This document shows, one piece after another, positions 1 to 11,651 of a stretch of 64,000 nt of DNA. Origin of the DNA: Acorus gramineus (lineage: Eukaryota > Streptophyta > Magnoliopsida > Acorales > Acoraceae); assembly GCA_030737835.1 (NCBI GenBank), contig CM060849.1, forward strand, positions 3,844,001-3,908,000. Direction: 5' to 3'. The position numbers were made by a program, and so were the translations under genes. The notes beneath the pieces were generated by a model. That model ran no database searches and was not told the origin of the DNA. It saw nothing but the letters and a program-made list of their open reading frames with translations. Each line of letters begins with the position of its first letter. The stretch's first letter is position 1.

Positions 1-1090
1 GTGGGTGGCCGTCGGAGGGCTGTGGGAGGTGGTCGGAGGCTGTGGTGGTGGTCGGAGGTGGTTGGTAGAGGAGCTCGGGCTGGCAGGCTGCTGTCTCGGG
101 CAGGGCAGCAGCGCAGGGTGGTGCAGGCACAGTGGCTGGCGCGGGCGCGCGCGCGTGCGCGCGGGCGTGCACGCGTGCGTGCGCTCGGGCGGTGCTGGGG
201 GCCAACAGGGCTGGGCGTGCGGGCGCTCGGCTGGCGCTGGGGGCCAGCAGGGCTGGGCGTGCGCGCTGGGCAGGCTGGCAGGGCTAGCTCGGGTAGGCTG
301 GGAGCAAGTGCACTAGTTTGCCGGGCGCGCAAGCGCGTGCGCGCGGGTGCGCGCACGGGCGTGCGCTCGGGGGGTGCAGGGAGATGCGTGCGGGTAGGCT
401 AGCTGGGCTGTGCGCGCTGGCAGGCCGGGCGAGCAGGCAGGGCGCACAGGCGAGCAGGGCAGGGGCGCTCGGGCATCAGGCGGGCAGTGCCCCGGGCGTG
501 CAGGCGAGCGGTACTCGGGCCACTTGGTGACGCGCGCAGGCAGGCAACGCAGGCAGCAGCGTGGGTAGGCTGGCAGGCGAGCTGGGCGCGTGCTGCCAGG
601 CGCGCTGGGCGCGTGTTGCGCGGGCGTGCGCGTGGGCGCTGGGTGAGGGTCCCGGGTGCTGGGCGCAGAGCGCTGGGCGCTGGGTCGCGGGTACCGGGTG
701 CTGGCCGAGGGTGCTGGGCGCTAGGCGCTGGGCACCGCTGTGGGGCGTGCGCGCGAGGCGCTGGGCAGGGGCAGGCGTGCACGCGGTGTGGGAGCTGGTG
801 GTGCGCGCGGAGTGCGCGTGGGGCGGAGCTGGCGGTGTGCGCGGGGTGCGCGTGGGGCGGAGCTGGCGGTGCGCGCGGGGCGTGCGGCGTGCTCGCGTGG
901 TGTGCGCGGGGGTGCGCGCGGGCTGCTGCGGCGGGGCACAGTGGGCGCGGTGCACCGGGTGGCTCGGCTGCGGGTCTAGGGCGGCGGGCAGGGGCCCGGC
1001 GGCGCCTGGGTGCGCGGGCTAAGGCGCGGCGGCGCACCCGAGGGGTCGGGTGGCCGTGCGGGTGGTTGCCGGTGGTGCGGGAGTGAGCCG
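1..1090. repeat. CpG-dense alternating purine-pyrimidine stretch inside family 1 LTR
   Basis: About 1.1 kb of extremely GC-rich sequence dominated by GCGCGTGCG-type words, so CpG is over-represented rather than depleted. A roughly 40-bp unit is duplicated near 800-880. Every frame is open by composition alone, so none of the long frames here is treated as a gene. Equivalent stretches sit at the same place in the other copies: about 6945-7380, 10140-10880, 18900-19090, 26330-27130, 33145-33350 and 39220-39490. Confidence 0.85.
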
Positions 1091-1219
1091 GAGTGCTCGG
1101 GCTAGCGTGCGTACGTGCCGTATGTACGTTTGCCCGGGTGTTGGGTATTTTTAGAGTATTTTTAATGTATTTTAGGGTATTTGTGGATTTTACTCACCGT
1201 ATAAATGCCTGTCTTGCAG

Positions 1220-1255
1220 ATCTTGGCGGACGGTCGCGCGACGACCCGGATTTCG
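1220..1255 (+). other. Conserved 36-nt exon-like block in family 1 LTR
   Basis: A block preceded by TCTTGCAG (acceptor-like) and followed by GTGAGTGGGAC (donor-like). Counterparts: 7504-7539 (+), 9966-10001 (-), 18777-18813 (-), 26188-26223 (-), 33529-33564 (+) and 39067-39101 (-), with lengths 36, 36, 37, 36, 36 and 35. Each has the AG and GT dinucleotides in place. It contains a short palindrome around GTCGCGCGAC. That it is spliced is an inference; no transcript evidence is available here. Confidence 0.55.
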
Positions 1256-2039
1256 GTGAGTGGGACAATCCAACCCAGTAGAGAGGTGTTATACACACTT
1301 GGGCGTATACCGACCTCTCCTGGGGCACCATGGATGAATATTGGCATGTTGTAATGTGTATATCATGCGAGCATGATTTAATTGTAGAATGCATGTTACC
1401 CTAGACTTTGCATGTTAGGGACTTGCACCCTTAGGATATGTGTATGAGCCGTGCACCATGTCCCCTGTTTCCATGCTAGGAAGCCCGACCGATGCATGTG
1501 CCCTACTAGTTTATTTATTAAATTAAATGCTAGTAAATGTTAAATTGCATGTTATAGTGAATATTATAGGGGAGGGGCCTTGCGAGGACAGCGGTGAGAC
1601 CCGGGTTAGGGTACACCATGTTCCTTGTTTGGTTGTCGGGGTGTCCTATAACGGGAACTCACGCTGCCCTCCCGAGTTTCTTTCCCCCAATGATATTCCA
1701 CCCTTGTTATAACTGTTATGCATGTTCCCCGCATCTTAGTTATGCGCCCTGGTGGTGTTCCGAGGAATTCAGGACATTAGAGTTGTTAGGATGTGCTGTC
1801 TGCGGATCCGAGTGGATCATATGCGATGGATAGGCTGTTCTGTTCCCTTCGTTGGATCCGTGTAGAGACTACCTCAGCGTTAGACAGGTTGTCCCGTGCA
1901 GGGGCTCCCAGTAGTAGGCGCCTCCTGATTTGGTAGAAGGACTGTGCTGAACGTGGGAGTGGCCAAACGACCTACGGAGTGAGGAGAGACTATCGGTGGA
2001 CCAAGGGTGACCAACAGCCTAGTCAGTCCCAAGAGCCTA

Positions 2040-2270
2040 GGTCACCTGTTGAGGGTGAGGGCGAGGGTATGGTGGGCCGGCGATGTGGCGACCCACTGGA
2101 TTGTAAGTCCCAATATCCTTGGTCACCCCTGAGGGTGAGGGTGAGGGTGTAGCGGGTTGGCGGAAGCGACCCGCTGGTTCTGTGCAATTAGTCCCAATAT
2201 CCTTGGTCACCCATTGAGGGTGAGGGTGAGGGTGTAGTGGGTTGGCGGTAGCGACCCACTAGATTGCGGA
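2040..2270 (+). repeat. GGGTGA-rich tandem array with G-quadruplex potential
   Basis: Units of roughly 80-100 bp, each containing AGTCCCAATATCCTNGGTCACC, then GAGGGTGAGGGTGAGGGTGT, then a GTGGGTCGGCGATGTGGCGACCCAC inverted repeat. Similar arrays occur at 8290-8530 (+), 9060-9210 (-), 11650-11785 (+), 25200-25440 (-) and, shorter, at 34255-34320 and 38340-38400. The G-rich strand has four runs of at least three G with short loops. Confidence 0.8.
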
Positions 2271-2999
2271 GTTGTTATCATTTTATGGCTTGGGCAGTAT
2301 GATTGTGGATTATAAAGATTATCAGGTTGTGGTCAATATTGTCTGTGATGCATGGGTTGTGCCGTTCACTGAGCGTGTGGCTCACCCCTCGCACAATATT
2401 TTTTCTTCAGTATCATCTGAGTCGGATCTGGAGGAGGAGCTCCCCAAGGGATTTCATCAGTAGCGGAGTAGCGCCACGTCCCGCGAGTTTCAGAGGCTAT
2501 CAGCATCCCTTGTGCTTGTATGTATTATTTTCCGTGCTTGGGCACGCGATTGTGTTGTATTTGGATGTCTTTGTATGTATATTGGCTCTCACAGGACATG
2601 TGATTATGTATGGAGTTTGTAGTGTGTTTTGATTACAGATTCAGTCTTTAGCTTCCGCATTTGGTGTATATATCATGTCAGCCCTGTTTTTGTTGTCTGT
2701 GTGTCATTCTGGTTGCTTGTGTATGATATATTATTGACCTCCTATGTAGATTCTGATATTTTATATACACTTGCCGCGTACCGGGGACGCCCGGGGCGTG
2801 ACACGTGTAGCCCCGGGAATCTCCGCCTCGGCCGCAACGGGATCATCCATCCTGTCGTCGTCTCCCTCCTCATCATCCCCCTCCTCCTCTGCCATGGCCT
2901 CCTCGGCGTCAACCTCAGCACCGGCCCCTGTATCCACACCCACGGCCCCTTCTACCCCAAGACCAAAATGGACACTCTCATCCCCCGCGGCCTCAGTCC

Positions 3000-3469
3000 C
3001 TACGCCCACACCTTCCTCCGCGCCCACCACTTAAAGGCACCCATAGCCCTTCTCTCCTCCTCCTCAGCCCTGGCCTCTGTGGCCTCCCTATCCAACATCC
3101 CCACTATAGCGTCCAAAGATGCCCTTACCTCCTCACTAACTCCCTCGGCCCCCACTTCTCCACTTACACCTTCGGCCGATCCTCCGGCCTCCAAAACCAC
3201 ACCTTCGGCAACCGCTGATTGACCCCCATGCCTTCTCCTGCGTGTATACCCTATCACACCACCCCCTACCCCCAGGACAGCCCCCAAGGATGCACCCGCA
3301 CCTCCACCCACGCCCGCCAATGGCGTCTCCGCCGTTTGGGTCGCCTCCTCCGCGACCCCTTCTCCGATCCGTCGCTCTCCGACGAGCTAGACCCCAAGAC
3401 AGCCCCTCTCTGTTCTCGGGAAGACCGGAGACGCTTCATCATCGAAGCCGTCTTCTTCCCCTTTGTCAT
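3000..3469 (-). pseudogene. Antisense additional ORF of element B, decayed
   Basis: Read on the minus strand, opposite to element B, it starts at 3469 with MTKGKKTASMMKRLR, runs into a Ser/Glu/Arg-rich region, and after a frame change reaches LDAIVGMLDREATEARAEEE near 3060-3110. The same two blocks occur in element C at 21461 and about 21800-21860 (MTKGKRTSSMMKRLR and LDAIVGMLDREAVEARAEEE). Further down (2804-3000) the frame becomes an acidic low-complexity tail cut off by the family 1 LTR. Tat elements often carry an extra ORF between integrase and the 3' LTR, sometimes antisense; that fits here. Function unknown. Frame shifts show that it is not intact. Confidence 0.5.
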
Positions 3470-6400
3470 CTCCTCCGATTTCGCAAAAAAGAAAACCCCA
3501 AATGAAACTAGGGCTTCAAAATCAAGAAGAAAGGAGTGATCTAGGGTGAATCAAGGTCAAGGAAATAATGTTTTTTTTGGTTTGAAGTGAAGAAGAAGAA
3601 ATATTGGAGGGAGAGGAACCGTTTTTGAAAACGTGCGGGGGAGAGAGGGTCCTTTCTCGGTTATAAGGGACCCAGTCGACCGGTGGCTACTCGCGAGTAA
3701 CCGCCCCCTGCCCGACGACTAAATACAACTTGTAACGCCCCCGAATCCACGACCCCGTTTTGAAGCGTGAAATCCGGTTGCATTAACTAAATTCCTTGAA
3801 TCTCATAATTGGATTTTTTTTTCCGTTTATCCAGAGAACATAAGAATACATCACCATAATTATACATATATTGTCAAGGCTAAAATCCAACACAAATTCA
3901 ATATACATCAGGAACAACTAAATTTATATATCCACACCATCATACATATGGGTCCTCTACATGCCAAAAAATGACCAACACCTTTTACACGAGTCTAGTG
4001 CTCTGGAAATAAAATACGAGCTTCAACCTCCAACGCCCTAACGATATCGACAACCACCAACGGCTAATCTGAAAGGTTGGGAAGAGCGAGAAATGAGCTA
4101 CCACACGCTCAGTGAATGGACACAAATGTCCCAATAATATATTATACTTTAAAATAATCAGTTATAAAGTGTCTATGTAACAATTATTGTAATATAATGA
4201 AAACCTTATAATAAAGAAACCATTTAAAACATACAAGGATATAATAACATTTCTCTTTCAAATAAAATATGATGTCATAAAAATCTTCTCATGAATTCAA
4301 ACTACATGATGTATATAAATGCAACGGACACGCATGCCCGCTTTCCATGATACCTAGCCACAGAGATTTCACCTTGGAAATCGGGCCACGTAGACATAGC
4401 CACCTAGACTTAGGTCAAATTTTAGACCACAGCCAACTAGACTGAGCCACCTAGACGATTTAATGCATGCACAATCAAAACTACTTAATTTTTCAAGTAT
4501 ACAGCATGCGACATTTTTCATAAATCCCATAATTTCCAATGCATACAATATATCCAAAATATCAACCTATATGATGATAACATGCTCATATGCTTCATAC
4601 AAGATAGATTTCATAATCATAAGATAACATGATGCCGAAATGTATACATATATTATGATTTTCAAATAAAATAGAGACATTCACTCACCTCCAGTCCATG
4701 CAATACAAACCGATGCACGTGCATGAACGCTACACACTCGCACGTAGATAACCTAGCATAACAATTATGCAATCAATAAATAAGAAAATCATTCTATCAT
4801 GACAAATAACTTACAACAACACTCGGCCCAATAATCCCAAGAGCCCGTACCTAATAGACCTATAATTCGCAACTCACCTTAAAGGCCTAACAAAATCCCA
4901 ACTCCGAATAAATATTAAAATATTTATATACTCACAATGATCAGATAATCAATATCCATTTATTTCATAAGGCCCACATAATAGATCAATCATCGAATAA
5001 ATATTTAGACAAATCCAATAAGGCTCCACTACAACTCCAATGATCCAAATAACTTAACTCAACTAATTTACATCAAAATAAAATAATATCCAACTAATAT
5101 TTACTTGATCACACTAAACCAAATTTACATCAAAATAAAATAATATCCAACTAAAATTCATCAAACTTGATCATGAAACTAAATATTTGAATTATAAGAA
5201 ACTGCACAGAAATCTTTGAAAAATCATAACTTTCTACCCGTAACTTCGAATTGGATGATTCATGATTTGTTGGAAATATCATTTCAAAATATATTTTTGT
5301 TTGTGAAATACATTTTTCCCTGAAACGACTCTATCATAGTCAAAAACACTATTTGATGTCCAGGAATATAATCAACCCGAAAATAACCTTTTAATCCCAA
5401 AACCAATAAATCTAATTTGATCTTAAGAAATCCTTCGAGATCCATTGAAATCTAATCAAATAATCATCTATTTAAAATCAATCAAACTCTAAACCTAATC
5501 CATCAACCTTCCTCCCCAAACAATCAATTGACACAATCCATCAACCTTAGAGAATGATTTCTTACCTTGGTACTCGACGGGTAGGGTTAGGTCATCACCA
5601 CCCTTCATGACTCATGAGAAAAATCTGATGCAAACCCTAACCCACAACGTGTTATATAAAAGGAGTTTTTACCAAAATTACAAAACGACCCCTAAAGTAT
5701 TCTGGGTTTACAACTAGGTCCTTATCTGATTTACAAACAGATCCCTATTTGATTTACCAACAGATCCCTGAAGGCTATTAAAAGGTATTCTGGATTCGCA
5801 ACCAGATCCCTGGGCCCAATAACTTGACACAAAATCCTAAAAATCTAATTTTCCGAACTCCGAATCTCACCAAATTTCAACCAAAGTATCTTGAGACTAT
5901 AAAGATCTCCAGAAACATATAAAATAAATATTGCAATATCAATTTATAATATTATAATTATAAATCAAATTGGATCCACTTGGGCCCACCACCAATGTTG
6001 TGTCTGTGTCATTTGGAGCGCTCTGTTTGAAGATTTGGGTACATAATTTTTTTTTCCTAAGTTATGTATTCCTGATTTGGTATTTGGATTTGATTTTGTT
6101 AAAATCCAAGATGATGAGGTTTAATTGGGATTTTATTATGAGATGTCCAGTTTTGAGTTAGCTTTCGCACAGAATGGAATTAGATCAACTGGATTCTTGT
6201 AGCAAAAGTTATGGGTATTTTTCCAAGTATACCCCGGGGATGGAAATTCTGGCAGGAGCCCTGCTCGATGTTTAGCTCTAATTTCGGATTAGCTGGAGGG
6301 ATTATCTGATCTTTGCATGAACATGAAAGTTGTAGATAATCTTCTTAGCTTTCTATCGCTCTTGGAATCAAGCAATTCGGAGCTGTATCGGGGAAGTTAT

Positions 6401-6478
6401 GGCTGTTCCAGTGAAGCTTGCGCAGAATTTCTAGTCGAAGGGCGACTTAGTAATTCCCCCTTAAGATATTTTGATAAA

Positions 6479-6512
<34 letters not shown>

Positions 6513-8530
6513 CTCCCAAATCTTCCGACCAGCACTTTTTGCTCTCTTTCTCTCTTGCAAACACACCCCCCATGTGTTTGATGTAAAGCCCCATTGAGAA
6601 GGAGAAGGTGGTGGAGGAGGTGGTGGTGGATCTTTGTGTTTGTGTGTTGTTTGTTGTTCTCCCCTCTCTCAAGTCCCCTTTTTCATGATTCCCCCCCCCC
6701 CTGTTTTGCTGCTGAAGAGGAGGCTGAGGAGAGGCTAGAGGCGGTGGTGGTGGTTGAGGTGGTCGCGGGTGCGTCGAGGGCCCCCGAACCTCCCCCTTTT
6801 GTTCCCCCTCCAAGGTGAGCTCCTCCCCTCCTTTTCTTGATATTTTTGGCTTAAGGGGATGTTGGGAAGGTCATGCATGTTGGGTAGATGTGTTAGGGTG
6901 TGTGTGAGGGGTTGGGTGAGTGAAAATGTGGTTAGAATGGGCTGGGCGCGTGCTGGGCGTCGTCTGCGCGCGTGCGCGTGCAGGAGCGCGCAGGCGGGCG
7001 CGCAGACGCGCGAGGGTGCGCGCGGGAGTGCGCGCAGGTGCGCGCGGGTGCAGGCGCGAGCGGGGGTGCGCGGGGTGCGCGCGGGTGGGCACTGCGCCTG
7101 GGTGCGGGGCAGGGCGCCTGGGCATGCGCCTGGGCGCGGAGCTGGGGACCAGTGCGCGCGCGCGTGCGCGTGCGTGCGTGCGCGTGCTGGGGCGTGCGCG
7201 GGGTGCTGCGCATGGGGCGCGGGCTGGACGCGCGGTGCGCGCGAGCGCGCGCGAACGTGCGCGTGCGTGCGGCAGCGCGTCTGGGCGCGCGGGCAGGCGA
7301 GCGGCAGTGCGCCGATGGGGCCGGGGTGCGTGCGTGCGTGCGCGTGCGGGCGGCCGTGCGTATGGCTGCCCGGGGGTTCGGGAGTGTGTCGGGGTGCTCG
7401 GACTCGCGTACGTACGGGCCGTATGTACGTTTGTCCGAGTGTTGGGTATTTTTAGTGTATTTTTGTGTATTTTACTCACCTAGTTGATTACCCTGTCTTG
7501 CAGATCTTGACGGACGGTCGCGCGACGACCCGACTATCAGTGAGTGGGACAACCCAACCCAGTTGGGAGGCGTTATATGCACTTGGGCGTATACCGTCCT
7601 CCCCTGGGGCACCATAGTAAATATTAACTTGTGCAATATGTAATCCATGCTAGCATGATTAATATGTAGTATGCATGCTACCCTAGACTTTGTATGTTAG
7701 GGACTTGCACCCTTAGGATATGTGTAAGAGCCATGCATCCTGTCACCTTGTTTTCATGCTAGGAAAGCCTCGACCTATGCATGTGTCCTATTAGTTTGAT
7801 TTATTAAATTAAATGCGGGCATATGTCCATTAGTATGCCTTGGGGAATATTAAGGGGGCCTTGCGAGGTTAACATTGAGACCCGGGCTAGGGTACTCCGT
7901 GTTCCTTGTTTGGTTGTCGGGATGTCCTATATCGGGACCTCAGGTTGCCCTCCCAAGGTTTCTTTTCCTCATTATTATCTTATATATTCCCCGCATCTTG
8001 GTTATGCGCCCTGGAGGAATTCTGAAGAATTCAAGACATTAGAGTTGTTGAGATGTGTTGTCGGCGGATCCGAGTGGATCATATGCGTATGGATAGGCTG
8101 TTCTGTTCCCTTCGTTGGATCCGTGTAGAGACTGCCCCAGCGTTAGAAAGGCTGTCCCGTGGAGGGCTCCCATCAGTAGGCACCTCCTGATTTGGGACGG
8201 ACTGTGCTGAATGTGGGAGTGGCCAAGCGGCCTACGGAGTGGGGAGAGACTATCGGTGGACCAAGGGTGACCAACAGCCTAGTCAGTCCCAATATCCTAT
8301 GTCACCATATTGAGGGGTGAGGGTGAGGGTGTGGTGGGTCGGCGATGTGGCGACCCACTGGATTTGTGTATGGATGATTATCAGCCTTGTAAGTCCCAAT
8401 ATCCTATGTCACCTATTGAGGGGTGAGGGTGAGGGTGTGGTGGGTCGGCGATGTAGCGACCCGTCGGATTTGTGTAGTAATCAATCCCAATATCCTATGT
8501 CACCTATTGAGGGGTGATGGTGAGGGTGAG

Positions 8531-11500
8531 TGTCACGCCCCAGGGCGGCCGTCCCCGGGACGCGGCAAGTGTATATATGATATCAGTAACAAGAGTTCAA
8601 TAATATACCACAAACAACAACTAAAATGACAACACAGGTAAAAACAGGGCTGACATAATATATACACCAAATGCGGAAGCTAAAAGACTGAGTCTGTAGT
8701 CAAAAACATACTACAGACTCGATACATAATCATAAGTCCTGTGAGAGCCAACATGCCCATATATACACAAATAAAATCTCAAACATAATCCAACTAAGTG
8801 CCCAAGCACAGAACATATACGTACAACAGAAAGAAGGGTGCTGATGGCCTCAAAACTCGTGGGACGCGGCGCTACCCTCTGCTGGTGTAGTCACTCGGGA
8901 AGCTCCTCCCTCAGAGATCACTGAAAAAGGCAATATGCGAGGGGTGAGCCACACGCTCAGTGAATAGCACAACCCATGCATACAGTTCATATTAACCACA
9001 TTTAAGCAATTCATAAGCCACAAGTGGCATAATATCACAATCCGGGGGTTCGTTCATCGCCGAACCCCATACCCTTACCCTCACCCTCACCCTCAACAGG
9101 TGACCTAGGATGTTGGGACTTAGCGGGTTGATAATCATCCATACATAATCCTGTGGGTCGTCGCATCGCCGGCCCACCATACCCTCACCCTCACCTCTCA
9201 ACAGGTGATCTAGGCTCTTGGGACTGACTAGGCTGTTGGTTACCCTTGGTCCACCGATAGTCTCTCCTCACTCCGTGGTTGTTTGGCCACTCCCATGTTC
9301 AGCACAGTCCTTCACCAAATCAGGAGGCGCCTACTAGTGGGAGCCCCTGCACGGGACAACCTGTCTAACGCCGAGGTAGTCTCTACACGGATCCGACGAG
9401 GGGAACAGAACAGCCTATCCATCGCATATGATCCGCTCGGATCCGCTGACAGCACATCTCTACGACTCTAATGTCTCGAATTCCTCAGAATTCCTCCAGC
9501 GCGCATAACCAGGATGCGGGGAAATAAATCAGACCAATATGGGAAAAAGAGACCTTGGGAGGATAACCTGAGGTCCCGATGTAGGACATCCGACAACCAA
9601 ACGAGGAACACGGAGTACCCTAACCCGGGTCTCAATGTTAACCTCGCAAGGCCCCCCTTATATTCCCTAAGCATGCTATCTATTATTACAGTCTGCATTT
9701 AATTAAATAAACCAAACTAATAGGACGCATGCACAGGTCGGGCTTTCCTAGCATGATAGCGAGGTGGCAGGATGCACGGCTCATGCACAAACCTAAGGGT
9801 GCAAGTCCCTATCACAAAATCTAGGGTGGCATGCAATTCTACACACACATCATGCATACATGGATTACAACAAAGCAGTTAATACTAACTATAAGCCCCA
9901 GGGGAGGACGGTACACGCCCAAAGCATGTAGCGCCTCCCACGCTGGGTTGGGTTATCCCACTCACCGGAAATCGGGTCGACGCGCGACCGTCCGTCGGGA
10001 TCTGCAAGACAAGTTATTAACTGGTTAGAATAAATCCACAATTACCCCAAAAATACTTAACACACACAAATAAACACCCAAAGATCCCAAATCAACACCC
10101 AACACCCCCGGCAACCACCCGCACGGCCGGCCACCACCCGCACGGCCACCCGACCGCCCGGACGCGCCGCCGCGCCTCAGCCCGCGCACTCCGCGCACCG
10201 CCCGGGGCACCGCGCGTCCACCGCGCCCAGTCGCGGCAGCCCGCACGCGCCCCGCACGCCGTGCTCTGGCCCGAGAGCACCCCGCACGCCCCCGCGCGCG
10301 GCGCCTCGCCCCCGCGCACACCTTCCTGCCCCGCCGCGCCTCGCGCTCAGCTCCTCGCCCCGCGCCTCCTCCGCGCGCGCCCCAGCCCCTGCCTCGCCAC
10401 ATCTGCACGAGCATCACCACCGTCCGCCTGCACCTCGCGCACGCACCGCCACTGTCCGCACGACTAGCACCCCTCGGCCATCAGCTCGCGCACGCCTAGC
10501 ACCTCGGCCATCAGCTCGCGCACGCCTAGCACCTCGGCCATCAGCTCGCGCACGCCTATCACCTCGGTCATCAGCTCGCGCACAGCTGCACGAACAGACC
10601 CGCGCGCACTCGCGCCCAGAAGACCCCGCACGCATGCCGCGCGCATCGCCACGCTCGCCCTGCACGCTCGCTGCCTGTGCTGCCTGAGGCCCCCAGCCCA
10701 AGCACGCCAGCACTGCCAGCACTGCCAGCCCGTCCCGCGCGCCTAGCACGACCAGCACTGCCAACCCCAGACCCGCGCACACCCGCGCACATGCCGCGCG
10801 CACGCACGCCCGCGCGCGCACGCGCGCATCCCCGCACGCGCCCAGCCTACGCGCGGCCTGGGCTGCTGCCGCCGCTGCCTGCTGCCCGGGACAGTGCCCC
10901 TGCCTGCCGAGCACCTCCAACCACCCCTCCCACTACCCCGACCACCTCCAACCACCTCCGACCACCCTCCGACGACCCCCACTGCCGCCGACCACCTCCC
11001 AAACACAAAACCCCCCCCTAGCAATCATCTAGACAAGAAAAAAGAGGGAAAGAAGGCTTACCGAGGGGAGGAAGAGGCGTCCGGTGGCTCTCCACGCGCC
11101 AAAACCTTTCCCAAAAGCCTTCTCACGCCCCGATCTAGCTTGGCCTTCGAAATGGGCCAAATCAGAGGACGAAAAGGGGAGGTCGGGGAGGCTAGGATCG
11201 TCGGAACTCGGATTTGAAGACACCGGAGCGTAGATCGGGACCCGATCTACACTTCCCGTGCTTTAGGTTTTTGGTTTTGAGGGGTGTAGGGGGCTCAAAC
11301 GGAAGAAAAACGGAGGAGAGGAGAGAGAAAAGTAAGGTCGTAGGGATGATGAATAGTGTAGGGGGTGTTTTAAATTCCATTTATATAGTGCGCGACTTAA
11401 AAACCCGGATACGCCCCGGAACTGCGAAATTTTTGCAAACGATGCCAGAATTCGATGAAATTTTCATGAGTGGCTTAAAACGGCACCAGGACACATAATA

Positions 11501-11651
11501 TGCAGTTAGATTTTCAATCGGAGTCCTCTAGCTCAGACGATAGCTAACAGTCTGAAATTATGCGGTTCCGATCGAAAAACACTAAAAATTTTAAAACTGC
11601 TAAAAATGCTCCAATGATTGCCAATAGGCCAAAAGTGACACATATATAACA
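8531..11651 (-). mobile_element. Family 1 solo-type LTR, copy 3
   Basis: Starts TGTCACGCCCCAG at 8531 and ends CACATATATAACA at 11651, 3,121 bp. It sits inside the G-rich array of copy 2. The flanks (GTGAG before, GAGGG after) do not give a clean duplication because the target is itself a GGGTGA repeat; a 2-bp slip would explain it. On its own strand, a TATA-like CTATATAAATGG lies at 11377-11388, followed by a leader, a donor-like GGTAAGCC (exon end 11062), the CpG-dense stretch (10140-10880), the 36-nt block (9966-10001) and the G-rich array near 9060-9210. Its acidic mini-frame near 8885-8930 has lost about 11 nt and is broken. Confidence 0.85.
10472..10592. repeat. 30-bp tandem repeat, about four copies
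   Basis: CTCGGCCATCAGCTCGCGCA followed by CGCCTAGCAC is repeated with 30-bp spacing about four times, the last copy diverged. It lies inside the CpG-dense stretch of family 1 copy 3 and is not seen in the other copies. Confidence 0.85.

Larger units (their letters stand above)
1..2803 (+). mobile_element. Family 1 solo-type LTR, copy 1 (left-truncated by window)
   Basis: The 3' part of a long LTR whose end reads GGGGCGTGACA at 2793-2803, the same end as the six other family 1 copies in this window. The left end lies outside the window, so no target duplication can be paired; the right flank is CGTGT. In order it holds a CpG-dense stretch (to about 1090), an AT-rich stretch ending in a splice-acceptor-like TCTTGCAG, a conserved 36-nt block (1220-1255), a GGGTGA-rich tandem array (2040-2270), the block ATTCACTGAGCGTGTGG (within 2360-2395) and a U5-like tail. 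No primer-binding site or gag follows the end, so this looks like a solo LTR inside element B. Orientation is inferred from the GGGGCGTGACA end, which is typical of the 3' end of plant Del/Tekay-like LTRs; the clade is not proven because no coding region is attached. Confidence 0.75.

Noticed and set aside
1-1090. Several overlapping long open frames on both strands, 60-212 codons
   Set aside because: They exist in all frames because the GC-rich sequence has few stop codons; products are Ala/Arg/Gly/Pro repeats with no domain. The same holds for 6859-7487, 10025-10920, 18863-19191, 26282-27332, 33055-33494 and 39119-39756.
2040-2270. Telomere-like array
   Set aside because: The unit is GGGTGA within longer 80-100-bp units, not the plant telomere repeat TTTAGGG, and it recurs inside each family 1 LTR.
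2629-3222. 197-codon plus-strand open frame
   Set aside because: It spans the LTR end at 2803 and then reads the complement of the Ser/acidic antisense ORF of element B; no recognisable protein.
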